In this document: positions 1 to 8,871 of the stretch, piece after piece
Position numbering within the stretch: position 1 is the stretch's first letter
Layout of the letters: the number at the start of each line of letters is the position of its first letter
DNA from: Parasphingopyxis algicola
GTDB taxonomy: Bacteria > Pseudomonadota > Alphaproteobacteria > Sphingomonadales > Sphingomonadaceae
NCBI RefSeq assembly: GCF_013378075.1
Contig: NZ_CP051131.1
Span: 2,046,001-2,110,000, forward strand
Reading direction: 5' to 3'
Length of the DNA stretch: 64,000 nucleotides
Notes under the pieces: model-generated
What the model saw: only the letters and a program-made list of their open reading frames with translations
Database searches by the model: none
What the model was told of the DNA's origin: nothing
Translations under genes and position numbers: made by a program

Positions 1-308
1 AACGCACGGCCGTCAACGGCTTCGGCCTGTTGCAGATCGTCCGCCGCCGCGTTCGCCCCTCGCTGCTCGAACTCGCCCAGCATGAGAGCGCCCCGACGGC
101 GGCCCGCGCGCTGCTGCGCCGGGCGGAACGCGTTGCGGGTTCGGGCGCGCGAACGCTGACCGCGCATCCGGCGATCATCGCGCATCTCGAAGGCCGGCCC
201 GAATGGCGCGCCGCGCTCGAACGGAGGATCGGCGCGCCGGTCGCGCTCCGAGCCGATCCGGCAACCGGCTTGTGGGGCGGCCATATCAGCGCCGAGCACC
301 CCGCCTGA
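1..308 (+). CDS. Ribonuclease E/G family protein, C-terminal fragment
   Basis: Only the last ~102 codons are inside the window; the frame is open from the left edge. The residues VNGFGLLQIVRRRVRPSL resemble the end of the RNase E/G catalytic region, where E. coli RNase G has a similar MTRKRTRESL stretch. The family makes endonucleolytic cuts in single-stranded rRNA precursors and mRNA. yacG and tRNA-Phe lie about 2.5 kb downstream; in many alphaproteobacteria a short RNase E/G gene sits directly next to yacG, which supports the call. The protein ends soon after the catalytic core with no long acidic tail, so it is RNase G-like rather than a degradosome-scaffold RNase E. The start lies outside the window. 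Confidence 0.75.
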   Translation, partial: RTAVNGFGLLQIVRRRVRPSLLELAQHESAPTAARALLRRAERVAGSGARTLTAHPAIIAHLEGRPEWRAALERRIGAPVALRADPATGLWGGHISAEHPA

Positions 309-365
309 TCCGGCTATTTGCGCGTCCCGAATATTGTGCCAACGTGGCGGAAAGGAGAGGATACG

Positions 366-1463
366 ATGCTGACCAGGGGCGACGATTATCCGCTGCACCA
401 GACGCCGGAACCGGTTGCCTATGCGGGCACCGACCGCAATTTCTACGACCGCTATTTCTTCAACGGCTATAGCGAGGACGGCAGCCTGTTCTTCGCCGCC
501 GCGATGGGGCTCTATCCGCAGCTCGATATCATCGATGCGAGTTTCTGCCTGCTGATCGACGGCGTGCAGCACAATATCCGCGCTTCCCGGCGCCTCGGAT
601 CGGAACGGCTCGACCTCGCGGTCGGCCCGGTCCGGATCGAGATCGTCGAACCGCTTCGGCAGCTGCGCCTTACCGTTTCGGACAATGACGGCCCGGTCAC
701 GGCCGATATCGTCTTCACCGCGCGCCATGCGCCGATCGAGGAGCCGCGCTTCACCCGCCGCAACGGGCCGCGCATGTTCATGGACTATACGCGCATGACG
801 CAAAGCGGCAGCTGGTTCGGAGCCGTCAGCTGCGACGGCCGCGATTTTGCGCTGTCGGGCGAAACGCATCTCGGGACGCGCGACCGGAGCTGGGGCATCC
901 GCCCCGTCGGCGCGCCGGAGTCCCAGCCGCCGCCCGCTGGCTCGTTGCCGCAATTCTACTGGCTCTGGGCGCCGCTCAACTTCTCCCAACACGCCACTTT
1001 CTTCCACACCAATGACGATGCCGAGGGGGCCGGGTGGAACCGGCGGGCGGTGGTCGACACGTTGGGGAACGGCGCTACGGATTACGACCAGACCCGGTAT
1101 GAGGTCCGCTATGCAGGCGAGACGCGGCGCGTCGAATCGCTCCATGTGTCGCTGACGCCCGATGGCGACGCGGCGCTGCTGATCGAGCCGGCGGGCCCCG
1201 ACTTCCACATGTCGGGCCTCGGCTATACGCACCCGGTCTGGGGCCATGGCATGGATCATGGCAAGCTCGAAACCGCTTACGACACGATCCCGGCCGCCGA
1301 CGCCGATCCGCATCAGCAGCTGCACTGGCATATCCAGGCCTTTGCCCGGGCGACGCTGACGCTGGCCGGGGAGGAGCATCGCGGCCATGGCGTGCTCGAG
1401 CAGCTACTGATCGGGCCACACGCGCCGAGCGGCTTCACCGGATTGCTGGACCCGGCCGGCTGA
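366..1463 (+). CDS. DUF7064/DUF7065-type (AttH/CrtC-like) protein
   Basis: A 365-residue protein. I recognise the DUF7064-like layout common in sphingomonads: an early FYDRYFFNGYSEDGSLFFA stretch, a central GTRDRSWGIRP motif, and many Trp/Tyr residues suggesting a beta-rich lipocalin-like fold. No signal peptide or membrane segment is visible. The start at 366 follows a strong Shine-Dalgarno (AAAGGAGAGG, 5-base gap); an upstream in-frame codon at 318 lacks one. One base separates its stop from the ATG of the phosphotransferase, so the two are surely cotranscribed. Genes of this kind often pair with APH-like kinases and lipid or CoA metabolism, but the reaction is unknown. The pair interrupts the usual RNase E/G - yacG adjacency. 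Confidence 0.6.
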   Translation: MLTRGDDYPLHQTPEPVAYAGTDRNFYDRYFFNGYSEDGSLFFAAAMGLYPQLDIIDASFCLLIDGVQHNIRASRRLGSERLDLAVGPVRIEIVEPLRQLRLTVSDNDGPVTADIVFTARHAPIEEPRFTRRNGPRMFMDYTRMTQSGSWFGAVSCDGRDFALSGETHLGTRDRSWGIRPVGAPESQPPPAGSLPQFYWLWAPLNFSQHATFFHTNDDAEGAGWNRRAVVDTLGNGATDYDQTRYEVRYAGETRRVESLHVSLTPDGDAALLIEPAGPDFHMSGLGYTHPVWGHGMDHGKLETAYDTIPAADADPHQQLHWHIQAFARATLTLAGEEHRGHGVLEQLLIGPHAPSGFTGLLDPAG

Positions 1464-1464
1464 G

Positions 1465-2514
1465 ATGAACGCCATTCCGACCCGCCCCGAACAGTTCACC
1501 ACTGCCTGGCTCGAGGACAAGCTCGGCGCGCCGGCGGGCGCGCTCGCCGGTTTCACCGCCAAAACCATCGGTACCGGCCAGATGTGCGACAGTTTCCGCC
1601 TGACGCTCGACTGGAACGGTCATGCAGGCCCCGACCGCATCGTCGCCAAATGCCCGAGCGACAATGCCGACAGCCGGCAGATCGCGAAGACGCTGCATAA
1701 CTATACGCTGGAGATCAGCTGGTACCGGGACCTTGCCGAGGAAATCCCGGTCGCCTGTCCGCCCTGCTATCATGCCGAAATCGCCGAGAATGAGGTCGAT
1801 TTCGCGCTGCTGCTCGGCGACATGGCCCCGGCCAGGCAGGGCGACCAGCTCAAGGGCGCCGATATCCCGATGATCGAAGCGGCGATTACCGAGGCGGCGA
1901 AGCTGCACGCCCCACTCTGGAACTCGCCGCGGCTCGACGATTTTGGCTGGTTCCGGTTCGGCGCGGGAAACAAGCAGCTCGTCCAGGCCCTGCTGCCCGG
2001 ACTCTACCAAGGCTTCAAGGATCGCTACCGGGCGCGGCTCGGGGCGGAGATCTTCGAGATGGGCGATGCGTTCATCGCCCGGCTCGGCGATTATCTCGAC
2101 CGGACGCCCGAGGCCCGCACGGTGACGCATAGCGACTTTCGCATCGACAATCTTCTGTTCCACCCCGAAACCGGCGCGGTGACCGTCGTCGACTGGCAGA
2201 CGGTCGGTATCGGCGTCGGTCCCGTCGATATCGCCTATCTGATCGGGACGAGCATCGCCGATCCGGCCCGGCGGGCGGCGGAGGAAGAAAGGCTGGTCGA
2301 CGACTATATCGCGCAACTTCGGGCGCTGGGCGTCCCGGCCGATCCGGACCGGTGCCACGAGGATTATCGCCTCGGCGCCTTTTCCGGCTTCGTCATGGCG
2401 ATCTTCGCCTCGATGAATGTCGAGCGCACCGAGCGCGGCGACGAGATGTTCGCGGTGATGGCCGAGCGGCCGGCGCGACAGATCCTCGATCTCGACAGCC
2501 TCGCGCTGGTTTGA
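1465..2514 (+). CDS. Aminoglycoside phosphotransferase-fold (APH/choline kinase-like) protein
   Basis: A 349-residue kinase-like protein. The Brenner motif HSDFRIDN gives catalytic Asp224 and metal-binding Asn229; VVDWQ supplies the DFG-equivalent Asp243. Lys62 in RIVAKCP is the likely ATP-binding lysine. The family phosphorylates small hydroxylated molecules such as aminoglycosides, choline or homoserine, and some members sit near acyl-CoA genes. Nothing here suggests real antibiotic resistance. Translation is probably coupled to the DUF7064 gene, whose stop is one base upstream. A perfect 31-bp inverted repeat follows the gene and may end or protect its mRNA. The substrate is unknown. Confidence 0.7.
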   Translation: MNAIPTRPEQFTTAWLEDKLGAPAGALAGFTAKTIGTGQMCDSFRLTLDWNGHAGPDRIVAKCPSDNADSRQIAKTLHNYTLEISWYRDLAEEIPVACPPCYHAEIAENEVDFALLLGDMAPARQGDQLKGADIPMIEAAITEAAKLHAPLWNSPRLDDFGWFRFGAGNKQLVQALLPGLYQGFKDRYRARLGAEIFEMGDAFIARLGDYLDRTPEARTVTHSDFRIDNLLFHPETGAVTVVDWQTVGIGVGPVDIAYLIGTSIADPARRAAEEERLVDDYIAQLRALGVPADPDRCHEDYRLGAFSGFVMAIFASMNVERTERGDEMFAVMAERPARQILDLDSLALV

Positions 2515-2553
2515 TTTGTCAGACTTGACCTTCCGGTCGAGCGCCGCAAATTC

Positions 2554-2693
2554 TTTTGTCAGACCTTCGCTAACGCTCAGGCGCGGCACCAGCCCGCTCC
2601 CCCTCCCGGCCTCCCATTGAGTATACCCTGTGGGAGGCCGGGAGGGGGAGCGGGCTGGTGCGGCGAACTTCCGACAGGAAGTTTCTGACAAAA
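2554..2693. repeat. Long inverted repeat (31-bp perfect arms, nested outer arms)
   Basis: The arms at 2586-2616 and 2631-2661 are perfect reverse complements of 31 bases around a 14-base loop. An outer pair, TTTTGTCAGA at 2554-2563 and TCTGACAAAA at 2684-2693, brackets it. A further 7-bp hairpin (2666-2672 with 2677-2683) sits in the right flank. TTTGTCAGAC also occurs just upstream at 2515-2524. The structure fills the gap between the phosphotransferase gene and yacG. It could be a MITE or REP-type element serving as a bidirectional terminator. No second copy was seen in the window. Confidence 0.8.
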
Positions 2694-2774
2694 AGGACTC
2701 CCGGTGCGGCGCTCAACTGCCAGCGAAAGCCCGACAAACGAATCCCACCTTGCCAGTCCAAGCCGCTACCCCAT

Positions 2775-2984
2775 ATGAAAGCCATCATGCCCGGCGCCAA
2801 TCGATCCAAATCCTGCCCCGTCTGCGGCGCGCAACCGAGCGCCGAGCACAAGCCTTTCTGCAGCGACGGATGTCGTGATCGCGATCTCCTGCAATGGCTG
2901 GGCGACGGCTATCGTGTCCCCGGTCCGCCGGCCGATCCCGAACTGCTGGCACGCCGCACAAACGGGCTGGACAGCGATAGCTGA
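2775..2984 (+). CDS. yacG: DNA gyrase inhibitor YacG, zinc-binding
   Basis: A 69-residue protein with a four-cysteine zinc site: SCPVCG near the N-terminus and FCSDGCRDRDLLQWL after it (C-x2-C and C-x3-C). The length and the tail L-x-x-WL-x-x-GY-x-VPG are typical of YacG. E. coli YacG binds GyrB and inhibits gyrase. I chose ATG 2775 because an open frame further upstream runs into the inverted repeat; ATG 2787 is also possible. tRNA-Phe lies 54 bases downstream, the usual order in this group. Confidence 0.88.
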   Translation: MKAIMPGANRSKSCPVCGAQPSAEHKPFCSDGCRDRDLLQWLGDGYRVPGPPADPELLARRTNGLDSDS

Positions 2985-3038
2985 CCCAGCCTATAGGCGC
3001 GTTTCCCGCACGATCTGCGCCGCATGATCCAGGGAAGT

Positions 3039-3114
3039 GCCCGGGTAGCTCAGTTGGTAGAGCATGCGACTGAAAATCGCAGTGTCGGCAGTTCGATTCT
3101 GTCCCCGGGCACCA
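3039..3114 (+). tRNA. tRNA-Phe (GAA)
   Basis: A 76-base cloverleaf. The acceptor stem pairs GCCCGGG with CCCGGGC, followed by an encoded ACCA end. The D-loop contains AGCTCAGTTGGTAGAGC, the anticodon loop reads CTGAAAA with anticodon GAA, and the T-loop has GTTCGATTC. A run of six T (3115-3120) follows directly. Confidence 0.97.
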
Positions 3115-3120
3115 TTTTTT
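3115..3120 (+). terminator. T-run after tRNA-Phe
   Basis: Six T residues directly follow the encoded CCA of tRNA-Phe. The acceptor stem or a readthrough structure could serve as the hairpin. The next gene is on the other strand, so transcription should end here. Confidence 0.4.
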
Positions 3121-3148
3121 CCCGTCGATCCCTTAATACGCCACCCGC

Positions 3149-3844
3149 CTAACCGGCCGGCGCGAAATCGGCCCAGACCGGCAGGTGATCGGACGCCTTG
3201 CGCGCGGACGCGCCGTCATGCACGCCGCTGTCGACCGCGCGGAGCCGGTCGCAATGCATGATCCGGTCGAGTCGCGCGATCGGCCGGCGCGCATGGAAGC
3301 TGCGTCCGCCGTCCGCGAAGGAAAAGACGCGTCCGAAATCGCGCAGGCAGCCGCCCGCCGCGCTCCATTCGTTGAGATCGCCCATCAGCACGGTTGGAAG
3401 ACCGTCGCCATGCTGCTCGGCCAGCCTGATGATCGCATGCGCCTGTTTGCGCCGCCACAGGCCCGACAGGTCCAGATGCATGCCGAAGACGCATAGCGTG
3501 ATGCCGTTATACTCGACATGCGCCATCACCGCGCCGCGCGGCTCGAGCGACGGGATGTGCAAGATGTCGTGCCGGTGGACCGTCGCCGATTTGCGCACGA
3601 GTATCGCATTGCCGTGCCAGCCCATCGAGTCCGCCTGCACGTCGAGCGGCACCGGCTGATAGTCGCTGTCGAGATCGAGCAGCAGGGGCGGGATCGCCGC
3701 CGACCGGCGGCCGAACCGCCGGTCGGCCTCCTGAAGCGTTATGATGTCGGCGTCGAGCTCCTCCAGCACGCTCAGAATGCGCTGGGGATTGCGGCGCTTG
3801 TCCGCCCCGATCGCCTTGTGGATGTTGTAGGTCGCAAGCTTCAA
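3149..3844 (-). CDS. Endonuclease/exonuclease/phosphatase (EEP) family hydrolase
   Basis: A 231-residue protein with the full EEP metal-site set: TYNIHK (Asn7), LQEAD (Glu39), GMHLDLSG (His123, Asp125), MGDLNEW (Asp156, Asn158) and SDHLPV (Asp219, His220). The fold is shared by exonuclease III, DNase I and phospholipid or inositol phosphatases. This short, signal-less version is common beside phospholipase D or synthase genes in proteobacteria, but none is present here, so the substrate (nucleic acid or phosphoester) is open. The gene is convergent with tRNA-Phe and divergent from the ABC operon. The 221-bp gap at 3845-4065 must hold both promoters; I see no clear operator in it. Confidence 0.85.
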   Translation of the reverse strand: MKLATYNIHKAIGADKRRNPQRILSVLEELDADIITLQEADRRFGRRSAAIPPLLLDLDSDYQPVPLDVQADSMGWHGNAILVRKSATVHRHDILHIPSLEPRGAVMAHVEYNGITLCVFGMHLDLSGLWRRKQAHAIIRLAEQHGDGLPTVLMGDLNEWSAAGGCLRDFGRVFSFADGGRSFHARRPIARLDRIMHCDRLRAVDSGVHDGASARKASDHLPVWADFAPAG

Positions 3845-4065
3845 TGGGCCAGGCTCCGTTCACTCCCACCATATCTAATGTGTCGATGTGAAAAATCGAT
3901 TGCGGACGAAGGCCGTATCGCGAGAAATCGACCGACCGGTTCCATTACCCCGGGCGGGCTTGGGCGTGACCGCCGGAAGCCGCGGGCCGACTTGCTCTGG
4001 ATCAAAGCATCGTCAGGCAAAACCGCTAGCCCGTCACCATCGAGGACTTTTTCGGTTAGGGCAGC

Positions 4066-4806
4066 GTGGCGGAATCGACGACGAACAGCGATGGATCGAC
4101 GGCACAGCCGGCCTTCCGGGCGGTCGGCCTGCGCAAGATCTATGATATGGGCGAAACGCAGGTCCATGCGTTGCGCGGCGTCGACCTCGAAATCGGAGCC
4201 GGCGAGGTGCTGGTGCTGCTCGGCCCGTCGGGCAGCGGCAAATCGACCCTGCTCAATATCGTCGGCGCGCTCGACCGGCCGACCGCCGGGCAGCTCTGGT
4301 ACGAGGATACCGAACTGACGGCTTTGAACGACCGCGCGCTCACGCGGTTTCGCCGTGCCCATGTCGGCTTCATCTTCCAATTCTACAATCTCATTCCAAG
4401 CCTGACGGCGGAGGAGAATGTGAGGCTGGTGACCGATATCGCGACCGATCCGATGCCCGCGGGCGAGGCGCTGGAGCTGGTCGGGCTGGGCGACCGGCGC
4501 GGGCATTTCCCGGCCCAGCTTTCGGGCGGCGAGCAGCAGCGCGTCGCGGTCGCCCGCGCGATCGCCAAACGCCCGCACGTCCTGTTCTGCGACGAACCCA
4601 CCGGCGCGCTCGACAGCAAGACCGGGGTCAAGGTTCTCGAAACGCTCGCCAATGCCAATGCCGAGCTCGGCGCGACACTCATCATCATCACGCACAATGC
4701 CGGGATCGCCGGGATGGCAAACCGCGTGTTCAATTTCCTCGACGGGCGGATCGCCTCGATCGAGGTTAACGAGACGCGCATCTCTCCGCAGGAGATCAGC
4801 TGGTGA
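4066..4806 (+). CDS. ABC transporter ATP-binding protein (LolD/MacB-like)
   Basis: A 246-residue ATPase. Walker A is GPSGSGKS at 53-60, the signature LSGGEQQRV starts at 152, Walker B VLFCDE is at 172-177 and the switch His is H210. The [16 protein letters not shown] stretch after the Q-loop places it in the LolD/MacB/FtsE group, which works with FtsX-fold permeases. The start is GTG 4066; no ATG upstream of the conserved region is in frame. It opens a three-gene operon whose members overlap by four bases and one base, so the complex is made in equal coupled amounts. Confidence 0.9.
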   Translation: MAESTTNSDGSTAQPAFRAVGLRKIYDMGETQVHALRGVDLEIGAGEVLVLLGPSGSGKSTLLNIVGALDRPTAGQLWYEDTELTALNDRALTRFRRAHVGFIFQFYNLIPSLTAEENVRLVTDIATDPMPAGEALELVGLGDRRGHFPAQLSGGEQQRVAVARAIAKRPHVLFCDEPTGALDSKTGVKVLETLANANAELGATLIIITHNAGIAGMANRVFNFLDGRIASIEVNETRISPQEISW

Positions 4807-7166
4807 AGGCGCTCGACCTCAAGCTGCTCCGCGATCTCTGGCGGATACGCGGACAGGCGCTGGCCATCGCGCTCGTCGTCGGCGCGGCGACCGCCACCTT
4901 CGTGATGTCGCTCGGCGTCTACCGCTCGGTCATGGAGACGCGCGACATCTATTATGAGCGCAACCATTTCGCCGACGTGTTTTCGGGCATGACGCGCGCA
5001 CCGCGCAGTATTGTCGGGCGGGTGGAAGCGATCGAGGGGGTGCGGCGCGCCGAGGGACGGATCACCCAATATGCGACGCTCGACATCCCGGGCCGCGTCG
5101 ACTCGGTCCGCGCGGTGATCAACTCGGTTGGCGAAGGCGGCGAGACCGAGCTCAACCGGCTGACGCTTGTCGCCGGGCGCGGGCCGCGCAGCAGCGCCGC
5201 CGGCGAGATCGTGATCGACGAAGCCTTTGCCGAGGCGAACGGCTTTGCGCCGGGCGACGAGATCGATGCGCTGATCTACGGCACGCGGGAACGGCTGACG
5301 GTGGTCGGCATCGGCCTTGCGCCGGATTACATCTACGCGATCGCGCCGGGCGAGCTGATCCCCGACGAAAGCCGGTTCGGCATCTTCTGGATGGGCGAAC
5401 GGGCGCTTGAGGCGGCGACCAACCGGACCGAGGCGATCAACTTCATCTCGATGACCCTGGAGCGCGATGCGTCCGAGGCGGAGGTCATCCGGCGGCTCGA
5501 TGCGATACTCGCCCCCTTCGGCGGCACCGGGGCCTACGGACGGGACGACCACCCGTCCAACGCCTTTGTCGACAATGAGCTGATGCAGCTCGACGTGATG
5601 ACGACGACGATCCCGCCGGTGTTTCTGGTCGTCTCGACCTTCCTCGTCTATATCGTGCTCGGCCGGCTGATCAGCACCGAGCGCGAGCAGATCGGCCTGC
5701 TCAAAGCGTTCGGCTATACCGACGGCGCGGTCGCCTGGCATTATCTGAAATTCGCGCTGGCGATCTCCGCGCTCGGCGTCCTGCTCGGCTGGGCGGCGGG
5801 CGCCTGGATGGGGCGCGGCATGACCGCGATATACGCCGACTTATACCGCTTCCCGTTCCTCTATTACCGGATCTCGCCGAGCACCTTCATGATCGCGGCG
5901 CTGCTCGCCGCGGGATCGGCCGTGCTCGGCGCGATGGGCGGCGTGCGGACCGCGATCGGACTGACCCCGGCGATCGCCATGGCGCCGCCCCAGCCGCCGA
6001 TCTACAAGACGGGTTTCCTCGAACGCATGGGGCAGAAAGCCGGATTTACCAGCATCGGCCACATGATCGTCCGCCATATCGGGCGCTGGCCGGTGCGATC
6101 GGCGATTACGGTGTTCGGCGTGGCGTTGTCGCTCGGCCTGCTGTTCAGCACGATGCAGTTTCTCGACGGCACGAACGAGATGCTCGAGGCCAATTTCTTC
6201 CGGGCCCAGAATCAGGACCTGACCGTGGCGTTGATCGAAGCGGGCAACGAGGAAGTGCTGCACAATCTGGCGAGCATCCCCGGCGTGCTGCGCGTCGAGG
6301 CCACGCGGGCGGCGGCGGCCCGGCTGCGCAACGGCCATCGTTCCGAGCGCGTCGCGATCGAGAGCGCGTCGAGCGATGCCCGGCTCTGGTCGCGGATCGA
6401 CGCGTCGGGACGCGAAATCCCCTTGCCGCCTGCAGGCTTGATGCTGAGCGGCCAGCTCGCGGCGAAACTCAACGTACAGGCCGGCGACCGGATCGAGATC
6501 GATATGCTCGAGGGGCGCCGGATACGGACGCAGATCCCGGTGGTGACAACCATCGACGAATATATCGGCTCGCGCGCCTATGCCGACAGCGCGACCCTCG
6601 AAAGGCTGACGCGCGACGATTCCCCGGTCGGATCGGCGCTGCTGCGGATCGATCCGGTGGCGCGCGAGGATATCCTGGACGAATTGCGCGATATGCCGAT
6701 CGTGCTCGGTGTGACCGAACGCCGCGCGACGCTCGACAAGTTCCGCGAGATGATCGACGACAATATCATCACGATGATCGGCTTCTACATAGCCTTCGCC
6801 TCGGCGATCGTGATCGGCGTCGTCTACAACAGCGCGCGGATCGTCTTCTCCGAACGCGCGCGCGAGCTCGCGACGCTCAGGGTGCTCGGCTATCACAAGC
6901 AGGAGGTCGGCCTGATCCTGCTCGGCCAGATCGCGCTGCTCGTGGCGCTGGCCGTGCCCGTCGGCTGCCTGACGGGCTACTGGCTGGGCCAGGGCCTCGC
7001 TTCGGCGTTTAGTTCGGATCTGTTCCGGCTGCCGTTCGCGCCGACGCGCGGGACCTATGGCTTCTCGATCGTCGTGGTTCTCATTGCCGCCGCGCTGACG
7101 GCGCTGATCGTCGCCCGGCGGGTGGCAAGACTGGATATGGTACGTGTATTGAAGGCGCGCGACTGA
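4803..7166 (+). CDS. FtsX-like ABC transporter permease
   Basis: A 787-residue membrane protein with two FtsX-type halves. There is one N-terminal helix (about 15-38), a periplasmic MacB-like domain, three helices (about 270-400), a second N-terminal-like segment at about 425-450, another periplasmic domain and three final helices (about 655-780). The repeated [11 protein letters not shown] and [11 protein letters not shown] loops mark each half. A duplicated single-chain permease is typical of mechanotransmission exporters. The GTG start at 4803 overlaps the ATPase stop by four bases. With the HlyD adaptor that follows, it should export a small molecule, peptide or lipid from the periplasm or membrane; the cargo is unknown. 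Confidence 0.88.
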   Translation: MKALDLKLLRDLWRIRGQALAIALVVGAATATFVMSLGVYRSVMETRDIYYERNHFADVFSGMTRAPRSIVGRVEAIEGVRRAEGRITQYATLDIPGRVDSVRAVINSVGEGGETELNRLTLVAGRGPRSSAAGEIVIDEAFAEANGFAPGDEIDALIYGTRERLTVVGIGLAPDYIYAIAPGELIPDESRFGIFWMGERALEAATNRTEAINFISMTLERDASEAEVIRRLDAILAPFGGTGAYGRDDHPSNAFVDNELMQLDVMTTTIPPVFLVVSTFLVYIVLGRLISTEREQIGLLKAFGYTDGAVAWHYLKFALAISALGVLLGWAAGAWMGRGMTAIYADLYRFPFLYYRISPSTFMIAALLAAGSAVLGAMGGVRTAIGLTPAIAMAPPQPPIYKTGFLERMGQKAGFTSIGHMIVRHIGRWPVRSAITVFGVALSLGLLFSTMQFLDGTNEMLEANFFRAQNQDLTVALIEAGNEEVLHNLASIPGVLRVEATRAAAARLRNGHRSERVAIESASSDARLWSRIDASGREIPLPPAGLMLSGQLAAKLNVQAGDRIEIDMLEGRRIRTQIPVVTTIDEYIGSRAYADSATLERLTRDDSPVGSALLRIDPVAREDILDELRDMPIVLGVTERRATLDKFREMIDDNIITMIGFYIAFASAIVIGVVYNSARIVFSERARELATLRVLGYHKQEVGLILLGQIALLVALAVPVGCLTGYWLGQGLASAFSSDLFRLPFAPTRGTYGFSIVVVLIAAALTALIVARRVARLDMVRVLKARD

Positions 7167-8368
7167 TGCTTGAAAAACTCAAACGCTGGCGGTGGGCGAT
7201 CCTGATCGCCGCCCTGTTCATCATCGGCCTCGGCTACAGCTTCTGGCCCGAAGCCGTGCCCGTCGACACCGGCGACGTGACCCGCGGCACCATGATCGTC
7301 GGGATCACCGATGACGGGGTGACGCGCGTCCACGATTCCTACATCGTCTCGGCGCCGGTCGGCGGTTATGTGACGCGGATCGAGATCGAGCCCGGCGATT
7401 CGGTCGTCGCGCGCGATACCGTCATCGCGCGCATGGCGGGCCGGCCGTCGACCCCGCTCGATACGCGCTCGCGGCGCGAGCTGCAGAACGCGCTCGCCGC
7501 CGCCCGCGCCGCCGAACGCAGCGCCCGGGCGCAGGTCCAGAGCGAGATCGCCTCGCTCGACCTCGCCCGGCGCGAACTGGAGCGGGCCGAGACCCTGGCC
7601 GAGCGCGGTTTCCTGCCGCAATCGCGGCTCGATGCCGCCCGCACCGAAGCCAATGCCCGCCGCGCGGCGCTCGCGGCCGCCCGGGCGAATGTCGAGCAGA
7701 ACCGCTCGGAGGTCGGCCGCATCCGCGCCTCGCTGAACGAACCCGCTGCCGGCACGCCGACCGGCAGCGGCCCGGTCGCCGTGCGCTCGCCGACCAGCGG
7801 GACCACGCTGCGCGTGCTGCACGAAAGCGAAGGCGTCGTCGCCGAGGGCACACCGCTCGTCGAAATCGGCGATCCCGAGCAGATCGAAGTCGTCGTCGAC
7901 CTTCTGTCGCGCGAGGCGGTGCGCGTCCGGCCCGGCGCACCCGTCGCGATCACCCGCTGGGGCGGCGATGAGGCGCTGGCCGGGCGGATCCGCCGGATCG
8001 AACCGTTCGGCGAACTCAAGATCTCGGCGCTCGGCATCGAGGAGCAGCGCGTCAACGTCATCATCGATTTCGACGAGCCGCTCGAGAGCATCGCCCGGCT
8101 CGGCCATGGCTATCAGGTCGACGCGACGATCACCGTTTGGAGCCGCGACGACGCGCTGCGCGTCCCGATCGGCGCGATCTTCCGCAGCGGGGCCGACTGG
8201 CACGTCTATGTCGTCTCGCGCGGCCGCGCCGTCGAACGGCCGGTCGAGATCGGTCAGATCAACGACGAGCATGCCCAAGTGCTGGGCGGCCTCGAAGAGG
8301 GCGACGACGTGATCGTCAATCCCGGCAACCGAGTCGCCGACGGGCGCCGGATCACGCGCCGCAATTGA
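7166..8368 (+). CDS. HlyD-family periplasmic adaptor of the ABC exporter
   Basis: A 400-residue membrane fusion protein. A single N-terminal anchor lies at about 11-28. A lipoyl half-motif, APVGGYVTRIEIEPGDSV, is followed by an Ala/Arg-rich coiled hairpin (about 90-190) and a second lipoyl half, RSPTSGTTLRVLHESEGVV. Beta-barrel and C-terminal adaptor domains complete it. It should bridge the FtsX-like permease to an outer-membrane channel, but no channel gene is adjacent, so a TolC-like protein encoded elsewhere is probably used. Its ATG overlaps the permease stop by one base (TGATG). An FNR-like box for the next gene begins inside its last codons. Confidence 0.88.
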   Translation: MLEKLKRWRWAILIAALFIIGLGYSFWPEAVPVDTGDVTRGTMIVGITDDGVTRVHDSYIVSAPVGGYVTRIEIEPGDSVVARDTVIARMAGRPSTPLDTRSRRELQNALAAARAAERSARAQVQSEIASLDLARRELERAETLAERGFLPQSRLDAARTEANARRAALAAARANVEQNRSEVGRIRASLNEPAAGTPTGSGPVAVRSPTSGTTLRVLHESEGVVAEGTPLVEIGDPEQIEVVVDLLSREAVRVRPGAPVAITRWGGDEALAGRIRRIEPFGELKISALGIEEQRVNVIIDFDEPLESIARLGHGYQVDATITVWSRDDALRVPIGAIFRSGADWHVYVVSRGRAVERPVEIGQINDEHAQVLGGLEEGDDVIVNPGNRVADGRRITRRN

Positions 8369-8378
8369 CGGGCGTCAA
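8365..8378 (+). promoter_or_regulatory. FNR/FixK-like box upstream of the CBS gene
   Basis: TTGAC-GGGC-GTCAA is a perfect inverted repeat of the CRP/FNR-family form TTGAY-N4-RTCAA. It overlaps the end of the HlyD gene and sits 57 bases before the CBS start, a typical activator position. Similar boxes lie before pta and the universal stress gene. Confidence 0.6.
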
Positions 8379-8435
8379 TCGCGCGAACGCCGTTTTCAAC
8401 TACGGTCTCCGCGGCGCGGGGCCGGGAGATGAACG

Positions 8436-8855
8436 ATGAAGGTAAAGGATGTAATGCATGACGGCGTGGCTTGGGTCGAACCGGACACGCTGCTCGCCAA
8501 GGTCGCCGAAACGATGCGCGACGAAGATGTGGGATCGATTCCCGTCGGCAAGGATGATCGCCTTGTCGGCATGGTCACCGACCGGGATATAACGATCCGC
8601 ACGCTCGCCGACGGCAAGGACCCGCTCCAGCTCACCGCCGGCGAGGTGATGACGGACGAGATATTCTATTGCGCTGCGGACGAGGAGGTCGAGGACGCGG
8701 TCCGCATCATGGAAAATAACGAAATCCGCCGGTTGCCGGTCATCGACCATGACAAGCGCATGGTCGGGATGCTGAGCATGGGCGATGTCGCGGCGCGCGC
8801 GCCCGCGTCGCTGTCGAGCGAGATGCTGAAGGCGGTGTCCGCGCATCACGCCTGA
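8436..8855 (+). CDS. CBS-domain pair protein (Hrp1-like)
   Basis: A 139-residue soluble protein made almost wholly of two CBS domains (about 7-60 and 72-125). Characteristic stretches are VGSIPVGKDDRLVGMVTDRDI and NEIRRLPVIDHDKRMVGMLS. Such pairs bind adenosine nucleotides and act as energy sensors. M. tuberculosis Hrp1 has the same layout and belongs to the DosR hypoxia regulon. It stands alone after the FNR-like box, 67 bases past the ABC operon, and is convergent with the fused kinase gene. Its partner protein is unknown. Confidence 0.85.
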   Translation: MKVKDVMHDGVAWVEPDTLLAKVAETMRDEDVGSIPVGKDDRLVGMVTDRDITIRTLADGKDPLQLTAGEVMTDEIFYCAADEEVEDAVRIMENNEIRRLPVIDHDKRMVGMLSMGDVAARAPASLSSEMLKAVSAHHA

Positions 8856-8871
8856 CTGCGGGCGGGCCCCG

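Noticed and set aside
1465-2514. Aminoglycoside resistance kinase
   Set aside because: Only the APH fold is shared; pairing with a DUF7064 gene suggests metabolism.
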